64,000 nt of DNA, taken from Burkholderia sp. 9120 (GTDB taxonomy: Bacteria > Pseudomonadota > Gammaproteobacteria > Burkholderiales > Burkholderiaceae). The notes below the pieces were generated by a model. The model searched no databases, was not told the origin of the DNA, and was given only the letters and a program-made list of their open reading frames with translations. The stretch is taken from NCBI RefSeq assembly GCF_000745015.1, contig NZ_JQNA01000002.1:496001-560000 (forward strand), written 5' to 3'. A program made the translations under genes and the position numbers. Shown in pieces: positions 9,203 through 18,069 of this stretch (position 1 is its first letter; every line of letters begins with the position of its first letter).

Positions 9203-10654
9203 TCAACCGCCCGTATTCGCGACGATAAATTCCTTCACGCGCTGTACATCGGCCGGCAACACTTCGAATCGCTGCGGCAGCGACTCCAGCCCCTCGAACG
9301 CGGCCGGCCGCTCCGGTTCGCGCAGCAGCGCTTCACGGATCGTTTCGCCGAACTTGATCGGCTGCGCCGTCTCCAGCACGATCATCGGAATACCCGGCTG
9401 CAGATGCTCGCGCGCCACCTTCAGGCCGTCGGCCGTATGCGTGTCGATCATCGTGTCGTAACGCTCGAACACGTCGCGGATCGTTTCCAGGCGCGTCTCG
9501 TGACTGCTGCGGCCCGACACGAAACCGAACTCCTGCACGCGCGCGAAATCGCCGCTCGCGGCGAGGTCGAAGCCGCCCTTCTCTTCGACGTCGCGGAACA
9601 GTTGCAGCACGCGCGCCGGATCGCGGCCCAGCAGATCGAACACGAAGCGTTCGAAGTTCGAGGCCTTCGAAATATCCATGCTCGGGCTGCTCGTGTGATA
9701 CGTCTCGGCGGCCTTGCGCACACGATAGATGCCGGTGCGGAAGAACTCGTCGAGCACGTCGTTTTCGTTCGTGGCGACCACCAGCTTCTCGATCGGCAGA
9801 CCCATCATGCGCGCGATGTGACCCGCGCACACATTGCCGAAATTGCCCGACGGCACCGTGAACGACACACGCTCGTCGTTCGACTTCGTCGCGGCGAAAT
9901 AGCCCTTGAAGTAGTACACGACCTGCGCGACAACCCGCGCCCAGTTGATCGAATTGACCGTGCCGATCTTGTGCTTCGCCTTGAACGCGTGATCGTTCGA
10001 GACCGCCTTGACGATGTCCTGCGCGTCGTCGAACACGCCTTCCACCGCGATGTTGAAAATGTTCGGATCTTGCAGGCTGTACATCTGCGCGGTCTGGAAC
10101 GCGCTCATCTTCTTGTGCGGCGACAGCATGAACACGCTGATGCCGTGCTTGCCGCGCATCGCGTATTCGGCGGCGCTGCCGGTGTCGCCCGAGGTCGCGC
10201 CGAGAATGTTCAGCGTCTGACCGTGTTTGGCCAGCGCGTACTCGAACAGGTTGCCGATCAACTGCATCGCCATGTCCTTGAACGCGAGCGTCGGCCCGTT
10301 CGACAGCTCCAGCAACGCGAGCGGCGCGCCATTCTCGACGCCGAGCGTCTTCAGCGGCGTGATCTGCGCTGCGCTTTCGTCGTCGCGCACGTTGCAGTAG
10401 GTCGCGGCCGTGTAGGTCTTGCGGGTCAGCGCGCGCAGGTCTTCGGCGGGAATGTCGTCGCTGAATTTCGACAGGATCTCGAACGCGAGGTCCGCGTACG
10501 GCAGCGTGCGCCAGCGCGTCAATTCGTCGGCGATGACACGCGGGTATTCGGCCGGCAGATACAGGCCGCCGTCTTTCGCGAGACCGCCCAGCAGAATCTG
10601 GGAGAAGGTGTGGCGCTCGCCGGCTCCGGCGCCGCGCGTGGAAAGATAGTTCAT
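9203..10654 (-). CDS. thrC: threonine synthase
   Basis: 483 aa, the long bacterial/fungal-type threonine synthase. N-terminal MNYLSTRGAGAGERHTFSQI, PLP-lysine motif NGPTLAFKDMAMQ, and phosphate-loop region GATSGDTGSAAEYAMRG. It converts O-phosphohomoserine to threonine. The start is 8 nt after the hom stop, so hom-thrC form one transcript; no thrB is in the window. Confidence 0.98.
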   Translation of the reverse strand: MNYLSTRGAGAGERHTFSQILLGGLAKDGGLYLPAEYPRVIADELTRWRTLPYADLAFEILSKFSDDIPAEDLRALTRKTYTAATYCNVRDDESAAQITPLKTLGVENGAPLALLELSNGPTLAFKDMAMQLIGNLFEYALAKHGQTLNILGATSGDTGSAAEYAMRGKHGISVFMLSPHKKMSAFQTAQMYSLQDPNIFNIAVEGVFDDAQDIVKAVSNDHAFKAKHKIGTVNSINWARVVAQVVYYFKGYFAATKSNDERVSFTVPSGNFGNVCAGHIARMMGLPIEKLVVATNENDVLDEFFRTGIYRVRKAAETYHTSSPSMDISKASNFERFVFDLLGRDPARVLQLFRDVEEKGGFDLAASGDFARVQEFGFVSGRSSHETRLETIRDVFERYDTMIDTHTADGLKVAREHLQPGIPMIVLETAQPIKFGETIREALLREPERPAAFEGLESLPQRFEVLPADVQRVKEFIVANTGG

Positions 10655-10662
10655 AGTTCGGC

Positions 10663-11994
10663 CTAGTTCAGCGCTTCCATGCGCAGCTTCGTGACTTGCG
10701 AGACAACGGTGCTCAATGCCTCGATCGTTTTGATCGCGGCGTTGACGTGCTTTTCGACCGTTTCGTGCGTGATCAGGATGATGTCGGTTTCGCCCTTGCC
10801 GTTCGCGTCGACCTGCTCCGATTCCTTCTGCAGCAACGCGTCGATCGAGATACCCGTATCCGCCAGAATGCGCGTGATATCGGCCAGCACGCCGGTTACG
10901 TCCGCCACCCGCAGACGCAGATAGTAGCCGCTCGTCACTTCTTCGATCGGCAGGATCGGGGTGCTCGACAGGCTGTCCGGCTGGAACGCCAGATGCGGCA
11001 CGCGATGCTCCGGGTCGGCGGTATGCAGACGCGTCACGTCGACCAGATCGGCGACGACTGCCGACGCCGTCGGCTCCGCGCCCGCGCCCTTGCCGTAGTA
11101 CAGCGTGGTGCCCACCGCGTCGCCATGCACGACGACCGCGTTCATCGCGCCTTCCACGTTCGCCAGCAGGCGCTTTTCCGGAATCAGCGTGGGATGCACG
11201 CGCAATTCGATACCCTTGTCCGTACGGCGCGCGATACCGAGCAGCTTGATCCGATAGCCGAGTTCCTCGGCGTATTTGATGTCGATCGCCGCGAGCTTGC
11301 TGATGCCTTCCACGTAAGCGCGGTCGAACTGCACCGGCACGCCGAACGCGATCGCGCTCATGATCGTCGCCTTGTGCGCGGCGTCCACGCCTTCGATGTC
11401 GAAGGTCGGATCGGCTTCGGCATAACCCAGCTCCTGGGCGGCCTTCAGCGCGGTCGCGAAGTCGAGCCCGCGGTCGCGCATTTCCGAAAGAATGTAGTTC
11501 GTGGTGCCGTTGATGATGCCCGCGATGTACTGGATGCGATTGGCCGTGAGCCCTTCGCGCAGTGCCTTGATGATCGGAATGCCGCCCGCCACCGCCGCTT
11601 CGAACGACACCATCACGCCGTTGGCGCGCGCCGCCTCGAAGATCTCCGTGCCGTGCACCGCGAGCAGCGCCTTGTTGGCGGTGACCACGTGCTTGCGGTT
11701 CTTGATCGCGCGCAGCACCAGATCGCGCGCCACGCCCGTGCCGCCGATCATTTCGGCCACGATATCGATCGACGGATCGTCGACCACCGCGTTGAAGTCA
11801 TCGGTCAGCGCCACCGTGCCGGCTTCTGTGCCGAGCGCCGCTGTCGCTTTCGCGGGATTGCGCACGGCAATGCGCGCGATCTCGATGCCGCGGCCCGCGC
11901 GGCGTTTGATTTCTTCCTGATTGCGGCGCAGTACCGTGAAGGTGCCGCTGCCTACCGTGCCGAAGCCCAGCAGTCCAACTTTGATCGGTTCCAT
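10663..11994 (-). CDS. hom: homoserine dehydrogenase
   Basis: 443 aa from ATG 11994. NAD(P)-binding GLLGFGTVGSGTF at the N terminus, VEMIGGTG-like motif AEMIGGTGVARDLV, catalytic region NGTTNYILSEM and GYAEADPTFDIEGVDAAHK, and a C-terminal ACT domain (about 355-440, LRLRVADVTGVLADITRIL) expected to mediate threonine feedback inhibition. Reduces aspartate semialdehyde to homoserine. A longer in-frame start at 12078 has no homology. Confidence 0.98.
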   Translation of the reverse strand: MEPIKVGLLGFGTVGSGTFTVLRRNQEEIKRRAGRGIEIARIAVRNPAKATAALGTEAGTVALTDDFNAVVDDPSIDIVAEMIGGTGVARDLVLRAIKNRKHVVTANKALLAVHGTEIFEAARANGVMVSFEAAVAGGIPIIKALREGLTANRIQYIAGIINGTTNYILSEMRDRGLDFATALKAAQELGYAEADPTFDIEGVDAAHKATIMSAIAFGVPVQFDRAYVEGISKLAAIDIKYAEELGYRIKLLGIARRTDKGIELRVHPTLIPEKRLLANVEGAMNAVVVHGDAVGTTLYYGKGAGAEPTASAVVADLVDVTRLHTADPEHRVPHLAFQPDSLSSTPILPIEEVTSGYYLRLRVADVTGVLADITRILADTGISIDALLQKESEQVDANGKGETDIILITHETVEKHVNAAIKTIEALSTVVSQVTKLRMEALN

Positions 11995-12086
11995 GCAGCG
12001 TGTGTTTTCGATTAGAGGTTTAAAAGGGAAATCGGGGAGGCGCGTGGCACGGCGCGGGTGGGCCGCGCCCTGCTCCATATTCTGCG

Positions 12087-13328
12087 CTAGGCGGTGTGAC
12101 GTTTGCGGTAACCGTCGAGGAAGCGCGCGATCCGGTTGATCGAATCCGCGAGGTCGTCCAGGTTCGGCAGGAACACGACGCGGAAGTGATCCGGCGTCTT
12201 CCAGTTGAAACCGGTGCCCTGCACGAGCAGCACGCGCTCTTCCAGCAGCAGATCGAGGATGAACTGCTGGTCGTCCTGGATCGGGTAAATCTTCGGGTCG
12301 AGGCGCGGGAACATGTACAGCGCCGCTTCGGGCTTCACGCAGCTCACGCCGGGGATCGCCGTCAGCATGTCATACGCGAGTTCGCGCTGTTTGTACAGGC
12401 GGCCGCCCGGCAGGATCAGGTCGTTGATGCTCTGATAGCCGCCCAGCGCGGTCTGGATCGCGTACTGGCCGGGCACGTTCGGGCACAGACGCATGGAGGC
12501 CAGAATGCCGAGCCCTTCGAAATAGTCTTTCGCGTGACGGCGGTTCTCGCCGGCGGTGAGGCCCGAGATGAACATCCAGCCGGCGCGGTAGCCGCAGGCG
12601 CGGTAGCTCTTCGACAGGCTGTTGAACGTGACGGTGAGCACGTCTTCGGACAGCGATGCGAGCGCCGTGTGCTGCTTGCCGTCGTAGACGATCTTGTCGT
12701 AGACCTCGTCGGCGAAAATCACGAGGCCGTGCTGGCGCGCGATCTCGATCAGGCCGAGCAGCAGTTCGTCCGAATACAGCGCGCCGGTCGGGTTGTTCGG
12801 GTTGATCACGACGAGCGCGCGCGTGTTCGGCGTGATTTTCGCGCGGATGTCGTCGAGGTCGGGCATCCAGCGGTTCGACTCGTCGCAGACGTAATGCACC
12901 GGCGTGCCGCCCGACAGGCTGACGCCGGCGGTCCACAGCGGGTAGTCGGGTGCCGGCAGCAGGACTTCGTCGCCGTCGTTGAGCAGCCCTTGGAGCGCCA
13001 TCACGATCAGCTCGGAGGCGCCGTTGCCGATGTAGATGTCGTCCAGCTCGACGCCGTGCACGCCCTTTTGCTGCGTGTAATGCATGATCGCCTTGCGCGC
13101 GGCGAACACGCCCTTCGAATCGGAGTAGCCCGACGATCCCGGCAGGTTCAGGATCATGTCCTGAATGATCTCGTCCGGCGCGTCGAAGCCGAACGGCGCG
13201 AGATTGCCGATGTTCAGCTTGATGATGCGGTGACCTTCTTCTTCGAGCCGTTTCGCATGTTCGAGGACGGGCCCGCGAATGTCGTAGCAGACATTCAACA
13301 ACTTGTTGGACTTGAGTATCGGTTTCAC
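12087..13328 (-). CDS. alaA: alanine-synthesising aminotransferase (AlaA type)
   Basis: 413 aa from GTG 13328. Strongly like E. coli AlaA throughout: KSNKLLNVCYDIRGPVLEHA, LNIGNLAPFGFDAPDEI, NPNNPTGALYSDELL, the PLP lysine in TFNSLSKSYRACGYRAGW, and PDHFRVVFLPNLDDL near the end. Class I PLP enzyme, glutamate-pyruvate transaminase. There is no ATG at the conserved N terminus, so GTG (13328, with AGGA 12 nt upstream) or a second GTG at 13337 is used. The 92-nt gap to hom suggests one operon alaA-hom-thrC. Confidence 0.93.
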   Translation of the reverse strand: MKPILKSNKLLNVCYDIRGPVLEHAKRLEEEGHRIIKLNIGNLAPFGFDAPDEIIQDMILNLPGSSGYSDSKGVFAARKAIMHYTQQKGVHGVELDDIYIGNGASELIVMALQGLLNDGDEVLLPAPDYPLWTAGVSLSGGTPVHYVCDESNRWMPDLDDIRAKITPNTRALVVINPNNPTGALYSDELLLGLIEIARQHGLVIFADEVYDKIVYDGKQHTALASLSEDVLTVTFNSLSKSYRACGYRAGWMFISGLTAGENRRHAKDYFEGLGILASMRLCPNVPGQYAIQTALGGYQSINDLILPGGRLYKQRELAYDMLTAIPGVSCVKPEAALYMFPRLDPKIYPIQDDQQFILDLLLEERVLLVQGTGFNWKTPDHFRVVFLPNLDDLADSINRIARFLDGYRKRHTA

Positions 13329-13838
13329 GGCGGGCACGGATCCTGGTTGATGACTTGGGCGAACCGGCGCGGGCGCGCAACGCCGGGCGGTTCGCCGATA
13401 CGGGGAATTCGGTCGCGATTCGGTCGCAGTCCGGTCGCGAGGTGGCCGCGATTCGGCCGGCGACGGCCGCCAGACGCGGGTTTCACCGCCTTGACCGGCT
13501 GTGGGTCGAAACACAGCCGAAAGGCGCGCGAAAGCGGCAAAACCGGGGCAGGTAGCCGGTGGGTCGCGCCCCGTATCGTCAACGCGGCTTGTGGCGGCGG
13601 TTCGGCGAGGGGCGCCGCAAGGCGGCTAAAAAGTTATAATTTAGCGGATTTTGGCCGACTTCCGCAATGCACCAACCGCAACGGCAAGCCTTTTCGGCCC
13701 TTGGAGCGCTGTGGGCCGCGCTGTGGAAAGGATCGGCCCTCTCGTGTCCTACGACTCGCGTCGCCCCGCCCCGCCTGCGTCCCGTGCGGCCGGGTCACGG
13801 CCTCGCAAGATGTCCCACGACGACTTCGGAAAACGAAT
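13329..13838. other. divergent promoter region alaA / Mth938-like gene
   Basis: 510 bp between divergent genes with no credible coding sequence. It contains the 11-bp tandem repeat at 13411-13465, a TATAAT (13636-13641) in an AT-rich patch that could be the -10 of the rightward gene but lacks a consensus -35, and a ten-codon minigene at 13810-13842. Confidence 0.5.
13411..13465. repeat. 11-bp tandem repeat, 5 units
   Basis: Units of 11 bp: GGTCGCGATTC, GGTCGCAGTCC, GGTCGCGAGGT, GGCCGCGATTC, GGCCGGCGACG (13411, 13422, 13433, 13444, 13455). It lies about 85-140 bp upstream of the alaA start. Confidence 0.7.
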
Positions 13839-14213
13839 TTGAAATTACATCAGGATGCCAGCGGCGCCCTCAACACCGTCACCGGTTATGGCGCCGACTA
13901 CGTCGAAATCAATCTGGTGCGTCATTCGGGCAGCATTCTTGTGCTGCCGAACGCGCCGGTCATCCCTTGGCCCGTCTCCTCGTTCGATCAGTTGAGCGCC
14001 GAGCATTTCGCCATGCTGGTGGACGCCGCACCCGAAGTGGTGGTGTTCGGCAGCGGCGAACGGCTGCGGTTTCCGCATCCGCGGCTGACCGCCGCGCTGG
14101 CCGCGAAGCGCATCGGCGTCGAAACCATGGACTTCAAGGCCGCCTGCCGCACGTACAACATTCTGATGGCCGAGGGCCGCAAGGTCGCGGTCGCGCTGCT
14201 GATCGAAGGTTAG
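13839..14213 (+). CDS. Mth938-like (DUF498) domain protein
   Basis: 124 aa. YVEINLVRHSGSILVLPNAPV, EVVVFGSGERLRFPHPRL and IGVETMDFKAACRTYNILMAEGR are the conserved blocks of the Mth938 family, small cytoplasmic proteins related to the NDUFAF3 complex I assembly factor. Molecular function in bacteria is unknown. The start is a TTG at 13839: it follows a GGA (13828-13830) at a good distance, and homologues begin with KLHQD. No ATG exists near the conserved N terminus. Confidence 0.85.
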   Translation: MKLHQDASGALNTVTGYGADYVEINLVRHSGSILVLPNAPVIPWPVSSFDQLSAEHFAMLVDAAPEVVVFGSGERLRFPHPRLTAALAAKRIGVETMDFKAACRTYNILMAEGRKVAVALLIEG

Positions 14214-14495
14214 CGGGAGCCGCGGGAGCGGGTTGGCGTCCGGTTGATGTCCGGTTGGTGCGCTTGTGCGGCGGCGTGGCGTCGATCCGGCTCGCGTACG
14301 GGCCGTAGAGCAAGCGGCGGACGTTTCCCTACCCGCAATCCAGCAAGTTCGCGCCGCAAGACAGACCGCGCACCTGGCCGCGTCGGGGCCGATAACGTAC
14401 ACTGCGCGCCATCGGAACCGGGCGCCGTTGCCCAACATTTCCAGACAACACCGCTTCGCCGCCCCGCGCGGCGTCGCCAAACAGGTTAAAAACCC

Positions 14496-16217
14496 ATGAA
14501 CGATATGCCGTCGAGGCTACCGCTCAACCGCACGACGATCCTGCTGCTCGTGCTGGCACTCGCCGCGATCTGGTTCGTGCCGCTCGGCTGGCGCCATCTG
14601 CTGCCGAGCGACGAAGGCCGCTACGCCGAAATGGCGCGCGAGATGTTCGTCACCGGCGACTGGATCACGCCGCGCTACAACGGCTACAAGTACTTCGAGA
14701 AACCGCCGCTGCAAACCTGGGCGAACGCGCTGACGTTCGCCTGGTTCGGCATCGGCGAATGGCAGGCGCGACTCTATACGGCGCTGACGGGCTTTGCCGG
14801 CGTGCTGCTGATCGGCTTCACCGGCGCGCGCGTGTTCAACGCGGCCACCGGCGTGTTCGCCGCGATCGTGCTGGCCACGTCGCCGTACTGGAACCTGATG
14901 GGCCACTTCAACACGCTCGACATGGGCCTGTCGTTCTGGATGGAGCTGACGCTGTGTGCGCTGCTGCTCGCGCAACGCCCCAACCTGCCGACCGCGAACG
15001 TGCGGGCGTGGATGTGGGTGTGCTGGGGCGCGATGGCGCTCGCGGTGCTCTCCAAGGGCCTCGTCGGCCTGATCCTGCCGGGCGCGGTGCTGGTGCTCTA
15101 CACGCTGATCGCGCGCGACTGGGCCGTCTGGAAGCGTCTGCATCTGATCGGCGGTCTGATCGTGTTCTTCGCGATCGTCACGCCGTGGTTCGTGCTGGTG
15201 CAGCAACGCAACCCCGAATTCCTGAACTTCTTCTTTATCGTCCAGCAGTTCAAGCGCTATCTGACGCCTGAGCAGAACCGGCCGGGACCGTTCTACTACT
15301 TCGTGCCGGTGCTGCTGGTGGGCTTCCTGCCGTGGCTGTCGGTGACCGTGCAGAGCCTGCGCCACGCGCTGCGCCTGCCGCGCCAGCCGAACGGCTTCGC
15401 ACCGGTCACGCTGATGCTGGTGTGGACCGGCTTCATCTTCCTGTTCTTCAGTGCGTCGCACTCCAAGCTGCTGTCCTACACGCTGCCGATCGCCCCGCCC
15501 ATCGCGCTCGTGATCGGCATGTACCTGCCGCTCGTCACGCGCGATCAGTTGCGCCGCCATCTGGCCGGCTATGCGCTGTTTCTCGTCGTCGTCGCGTTCG
15601 GCGCGCTGTTCATGACCCGCTTCGGCAGCGAGCGCAATCCCGCCGAGCTGTATGCCGAATACCGCAGTTGGGTGCTGGCGGCGCTCGGCGTGGCGTTCGT
15701 GCTGACGCTGGCGGCGTTGTGGCTGAACCGCCGCAGCCGGGCCGGCGGCCTCGGCGCGCTCGCCACGTTCGGCGCGGCGTGGCTGCTGCTCGGCACGATC
15801 GCCGGCACCGGTCACGAAGTGTTCGGCCGGTTGAGTTCCGGCGCGCCGCTCGCGCCCGCCATCAAGGCCGAGATCGCGAAGCTGCCGCCGGACACGCCGT
15901 TCTACTCGGTCGGCGTGCTCGACCACACGCTGCCGTTCTACGTCGACCACACGATGATCATGGTCGCGCACCCCGACGAACTGGCGTTCGGCATTTCCGT
16001 CGAACCGCAGAAGTGGCTGCCGAGCGTCGACGCCTGGGTCGAGCGCTGGAAGGCCGACCGCTACGCGCTCGCGCTGATCCCGCCGTCCACCTACGACCAG
16101 TTGCTGAAAACCGGACTGCCGATGCAGGTGATCGCCCAGGACTCGCGCCGGGTCGTGGTCGCGAAGCCGCTTCCGGCTTCGGGCACGGCGCCCACGCTGG
16201 AAAAACCGCAATCGTGA
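14496..16217 (+). CDS. arnT: lipid A aminoarabinose transferase ArnT
   Basis: 573 aa, GT-C glycosyltransferase (GT39/GT83-like). N-terminal TM helix is followed by the periplasmic catalytic loop LLPSDEGRYAEMAREMF (acidic residues as in ArnT) and YNGYKYFEKPPLQTW, then about a dozen TM segments and a soluble C-terminal domain from about residue 440. It moves L-Ara4N from undecaprenyl phosphate to lipid A in the inner membrane, the basis of polymyxin resistance. First gene of the locus, 25 nt before the flippase subunit. Confidence 0.92.
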   Translation: MNDMPSRLPLNRTTILLLVLALAAIWFVPLGWRHLLPSDEGRYAEMAREMFVTGDWITPRYNGYKYFEKPPLQTWANALTFAWFGIGEWQARLYTALTGFAGVLLIGFTGARVFNAATGVFAAIVLATSPYWNLMGHFNTLDMGLSFWMELTLCALLLAQRPNLPTANVRAWMWVCWGAMALAVLSKGLVGLILPGAVLVLYTLIARDWAVWKRLHLIGGLIVFFAIVTPWFVLVQQRNPEFLNFFFIVQQFKRYLTPEQNRPGPFYYFVPVLLVGFLPWLSVTVQSLRHALRLPRQPNGFAPVTLMLVWTGFIFLFFSASHSKLLSYTLPIAPPIALVIGMYLPLVTRDQLRRHLAGYALFLVVVAFGALFMTRFGSERNPAELYAEYRSWVLAALGVAFVLTLAALWLNRRSRAGGLGALATFGAAWLLLGTIAGTGHEVFGRLSSGAPLAPAIKAEIAKLPPDTPFYSVGVLDHTLPFYVDHTMIMVAHPDELAFGISVEPQKWLPSVDAWVERWKADRYALALIPPSTYDQLLKTGLPMQVIAQDSRRVVVAKPLPASGTAPTLEKPQS

Positions 16218-16242
16218 CCCCATCTCAGGACCTGATCGTTCA

Positions 16243-16614
16243 ATGAATCCGATTTCCCTCTTCTGTATCCTCGCCGGCGTGACGTTGAACGCCTGCGCGC
16301 AGTTGCTGCTCAAAGCCGGAACGAATGCCGTTGGACACTTCGAATTCACCCGTGCGAACATCCTGCCCATCGGTTTCCGGATCGCGACCCAGCCGCCGAT
16401 CATCGCCGGGCTGGCCTGTTATGGGATCAGCCTCGTCGTGTGGATCGTCGGGCTGTCGCGGGTGGACGTGTCGATCGCCTATCCGATGCTGTCGCTCGGC
16501 TACGTCGTCAATGCGTTCGCCGCGTGGTATCTGTTCGGCGAAGTCATGTCGGTGCAGAAGCTGATCGGGATCGGCGTGATCCTGATCGGCGTGCTGATTC
16601 TGGCGCGCAGCTAG
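16243..16614 (+). CDS. arnE: SMR-type flippase subunit (ArnE/ArnF-like)
   Basis: 123 aa, four TM helices of the EamA/SMR fold (LFCILAGVTLNACAQLLLKAG; SIAYPMLSLGYVVNAFAAW; KLIGIGVILIGVLILARS). In enterobacteria ArnE and ArnF form a heterodimer that flips undecaprenyl-phosphate-L-Ara4N to the periplasmic face. Only one such gene is present here, so a homodimer or an unlinked partner is implied. It is placed between arnT and arnB. Confidence 0.85.
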   Translation: MNPISLFCILAGVTLNACAQLLLKAGTNAVGHFEFTRANILPIGFRIATQPPIIAGLACYGISLVVWIVGLSRVDVSIAYPMLSLGYVVNAFAAWYLFGEVMSVQKLIGIGVILIGVLILARS

Positions 16615-16911
16615 GCGTCACGGCGCGGCAGCGATTTGCCGGGGCCGATTTATTACCGTTTATTGCCTGCGCGTCCTGGTGCTCCAGGAGCGCAGCGGCT
16701 CAACGGCTCAGACCGACGGCAGGCTGATTGCGAAAAGAGACCGCCGGCGAGCGCCATGAACACGCCGCCACGCCGGCTCAGCAAGACGTAAGCTTGACCG
16801 CGGTATGCTGTGCGGTTGCACCTTTTTTAGTTGTGGCCTTGGGTTTGCGCGGACTTTGTGGTTTACTGCGCGCCCTCTGGCTGACAAGCCTTTCAATCGA
16901 GCGAAGCATTC
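16615..16911. other. spacer arnE-arnB
   Basis: 297 bp. It contains a 6-bp perfect hairpin TCCTGG-TGCT-CCAGGA (16674-16689) soon after arnE and an unusually T-rich tract just before arnB (16825-16880). This could be a partial terminator followed by a second promoter, but no convincing -35/-10 pair was found. Confidence 0.35.
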
Positions 16912-18063
16912 ATGACCCAGCCAACCGTGCCGTTTTTGCCGTTTGTGAAACCTGAAATCGATGAAGAAACGATTCAGGGTGTCGCCGAGGTCCTGCGCTC
17001 CGGGTGGATCACCACCGGTCCGCAGAATCAGAAGTTCGAGGCGGCGCTCTCCGAGTTCTGTGGCGGCCGTCCGGTGCGCACGTTCAATTCCGGCACGGCG
17101 ACGCTCGAAATCGGGCTGCGCATTGCCGGCGTGGGTGAAGGCGACGAAGTCATCACGACGCCCGCGTCGTGGGTCTCGACCAGCAATGTGATCTATGAGG
17201 TCGGCGCGACGCCGGTGTTCGTCGACATCGATCCGGCCACCCGCAATATCGACCTCGATCTGCTCGAAAAGGCCATCACGCCGCGCACCAGGGCGCTGAT
17301 TCCGGTGTATCTGTCCGGCCTGCCGGTCGATATGGACCGTCTGTATGAAATCGCCCGCGCGCACAAGCTGCGCGTGATCGAAGACGCCGCGCAGGCGTTC
17401 GGTTCGAGCTGGAATGGCGAGCGCATCGGCAAGCTGGGCGACATCGTGTCGTTCAGCTTCCACGCGAACAAGAACCTGACTTCGATCGAAGGCGGCGCGC
17501 TGGTGCTCAACAACGAGGAAGAAGCGATCCTCGCGCAGAAGTACCGTCTGCAAGGCATCACGCGGTCAGGCTTCGACGGCATGGACTGCGATCTGCTGGG
17601 CGGCAAGTACAACCTGACGGACGTCGCCGCGCGCGTCGGCCTCGGCCAGTTGCCGCATATCGAGCGCTTCACCGCGCAGCGCCGCACACTGGCGCGCGCC
17701 TACTTCGACGGCTTCGCGGGCGGCGCCGCGGTCAAGCTGGGCCTGGGCCTGCCGCTTGCGGACTTCGACAACAGCAACTGGCACATGTACCTGGTCACGC
17801 TGCCGCTCGAGAAACTCTCGATCGACCGCGCGGGCTTCATGGGCGAACTGAAAGAGCGCGGCATCGGCTCGGGCGTGCACTACCCGGCGATCCATCTGTT
17901 CTCGCTGTATAAAGCGCGCGGTTTCCGGGAAGGCATGTTCCCGCACGCCGAGCGCTATGGCGCGAGCACCGTCACGCTGCCGCTCTTCACGCAGATGAAC
18001 GAAAGCGACGTGGCGCGGGTCTGCCGCGCGGTCAATGAAATTTGCGAACAATACGGAAAATAA
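16912..18063 (+). CDS. arnB: UDP-L-Ara4O aminotransferase ArnB
   Basis: 383 aa, DegT/DnrJ/EryC1 PLP enzyme. TFNSGTATLEIGLRIAGV, IEDAAQAFGSSWNGERIG and SFHANKNLTSIEGGALV (lysine forms the PLP aldimine) are diagnostic. Transfers the amino group of glutamate to UDP-4-keto-arabinose. It is 6 nt from arnC. Confidence 0.96.
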   Translation: MTQPTVPFLPFVKPEIDEETIQGVAEVLRSGWITTGPQNQKFEAALSEFCGGRPVRTFNSGTATLEIGLRIAGVGEGDEVITTPASWVSTSNVIYEVGATPVFVDIDPATRNIDLDLLEKAITPRTRALIPVYLSGLPVDMDRLYEIARAHKLRVIEDAAQAFGSSWNGERIGKLGDIVSFSFHANKNLTSIEGGALVLNNEEEAILAQKYRLQGITRSGFDGMDCDLLGGKYNLTDVAARVGLGQLPHIERFTAQRRTLARAYFDGFAGGAAVKLGLGLPLADFDNSNWHMYLVTLPLEKLSIDRAGFMGELKERGIGSGVHYPAIHLFSLYKARGFREGMFPHAERYGASTVTLPLFTQMNESDVARVCRAVNEICEQYGK

Positions 18064-18069
18064 GCGGAA

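Noticed and set aside
9404..10666. Plus-strand 420-codon frame opposite thrC
   Set aside because: Antisense shadow with no recognisable domain.
12096..14213. Plus-strand open frame of 705 codons
   Set aside because: Most of it is antisense to alaA; only the last 124 codons, with their own TTG start, are real (Mth938-like).
14517..16403. Minus-strand 628-codon frame
   Set aside because: Antisense to arnT; composition is Arg/Gln/His-rich as expected for a shadow.
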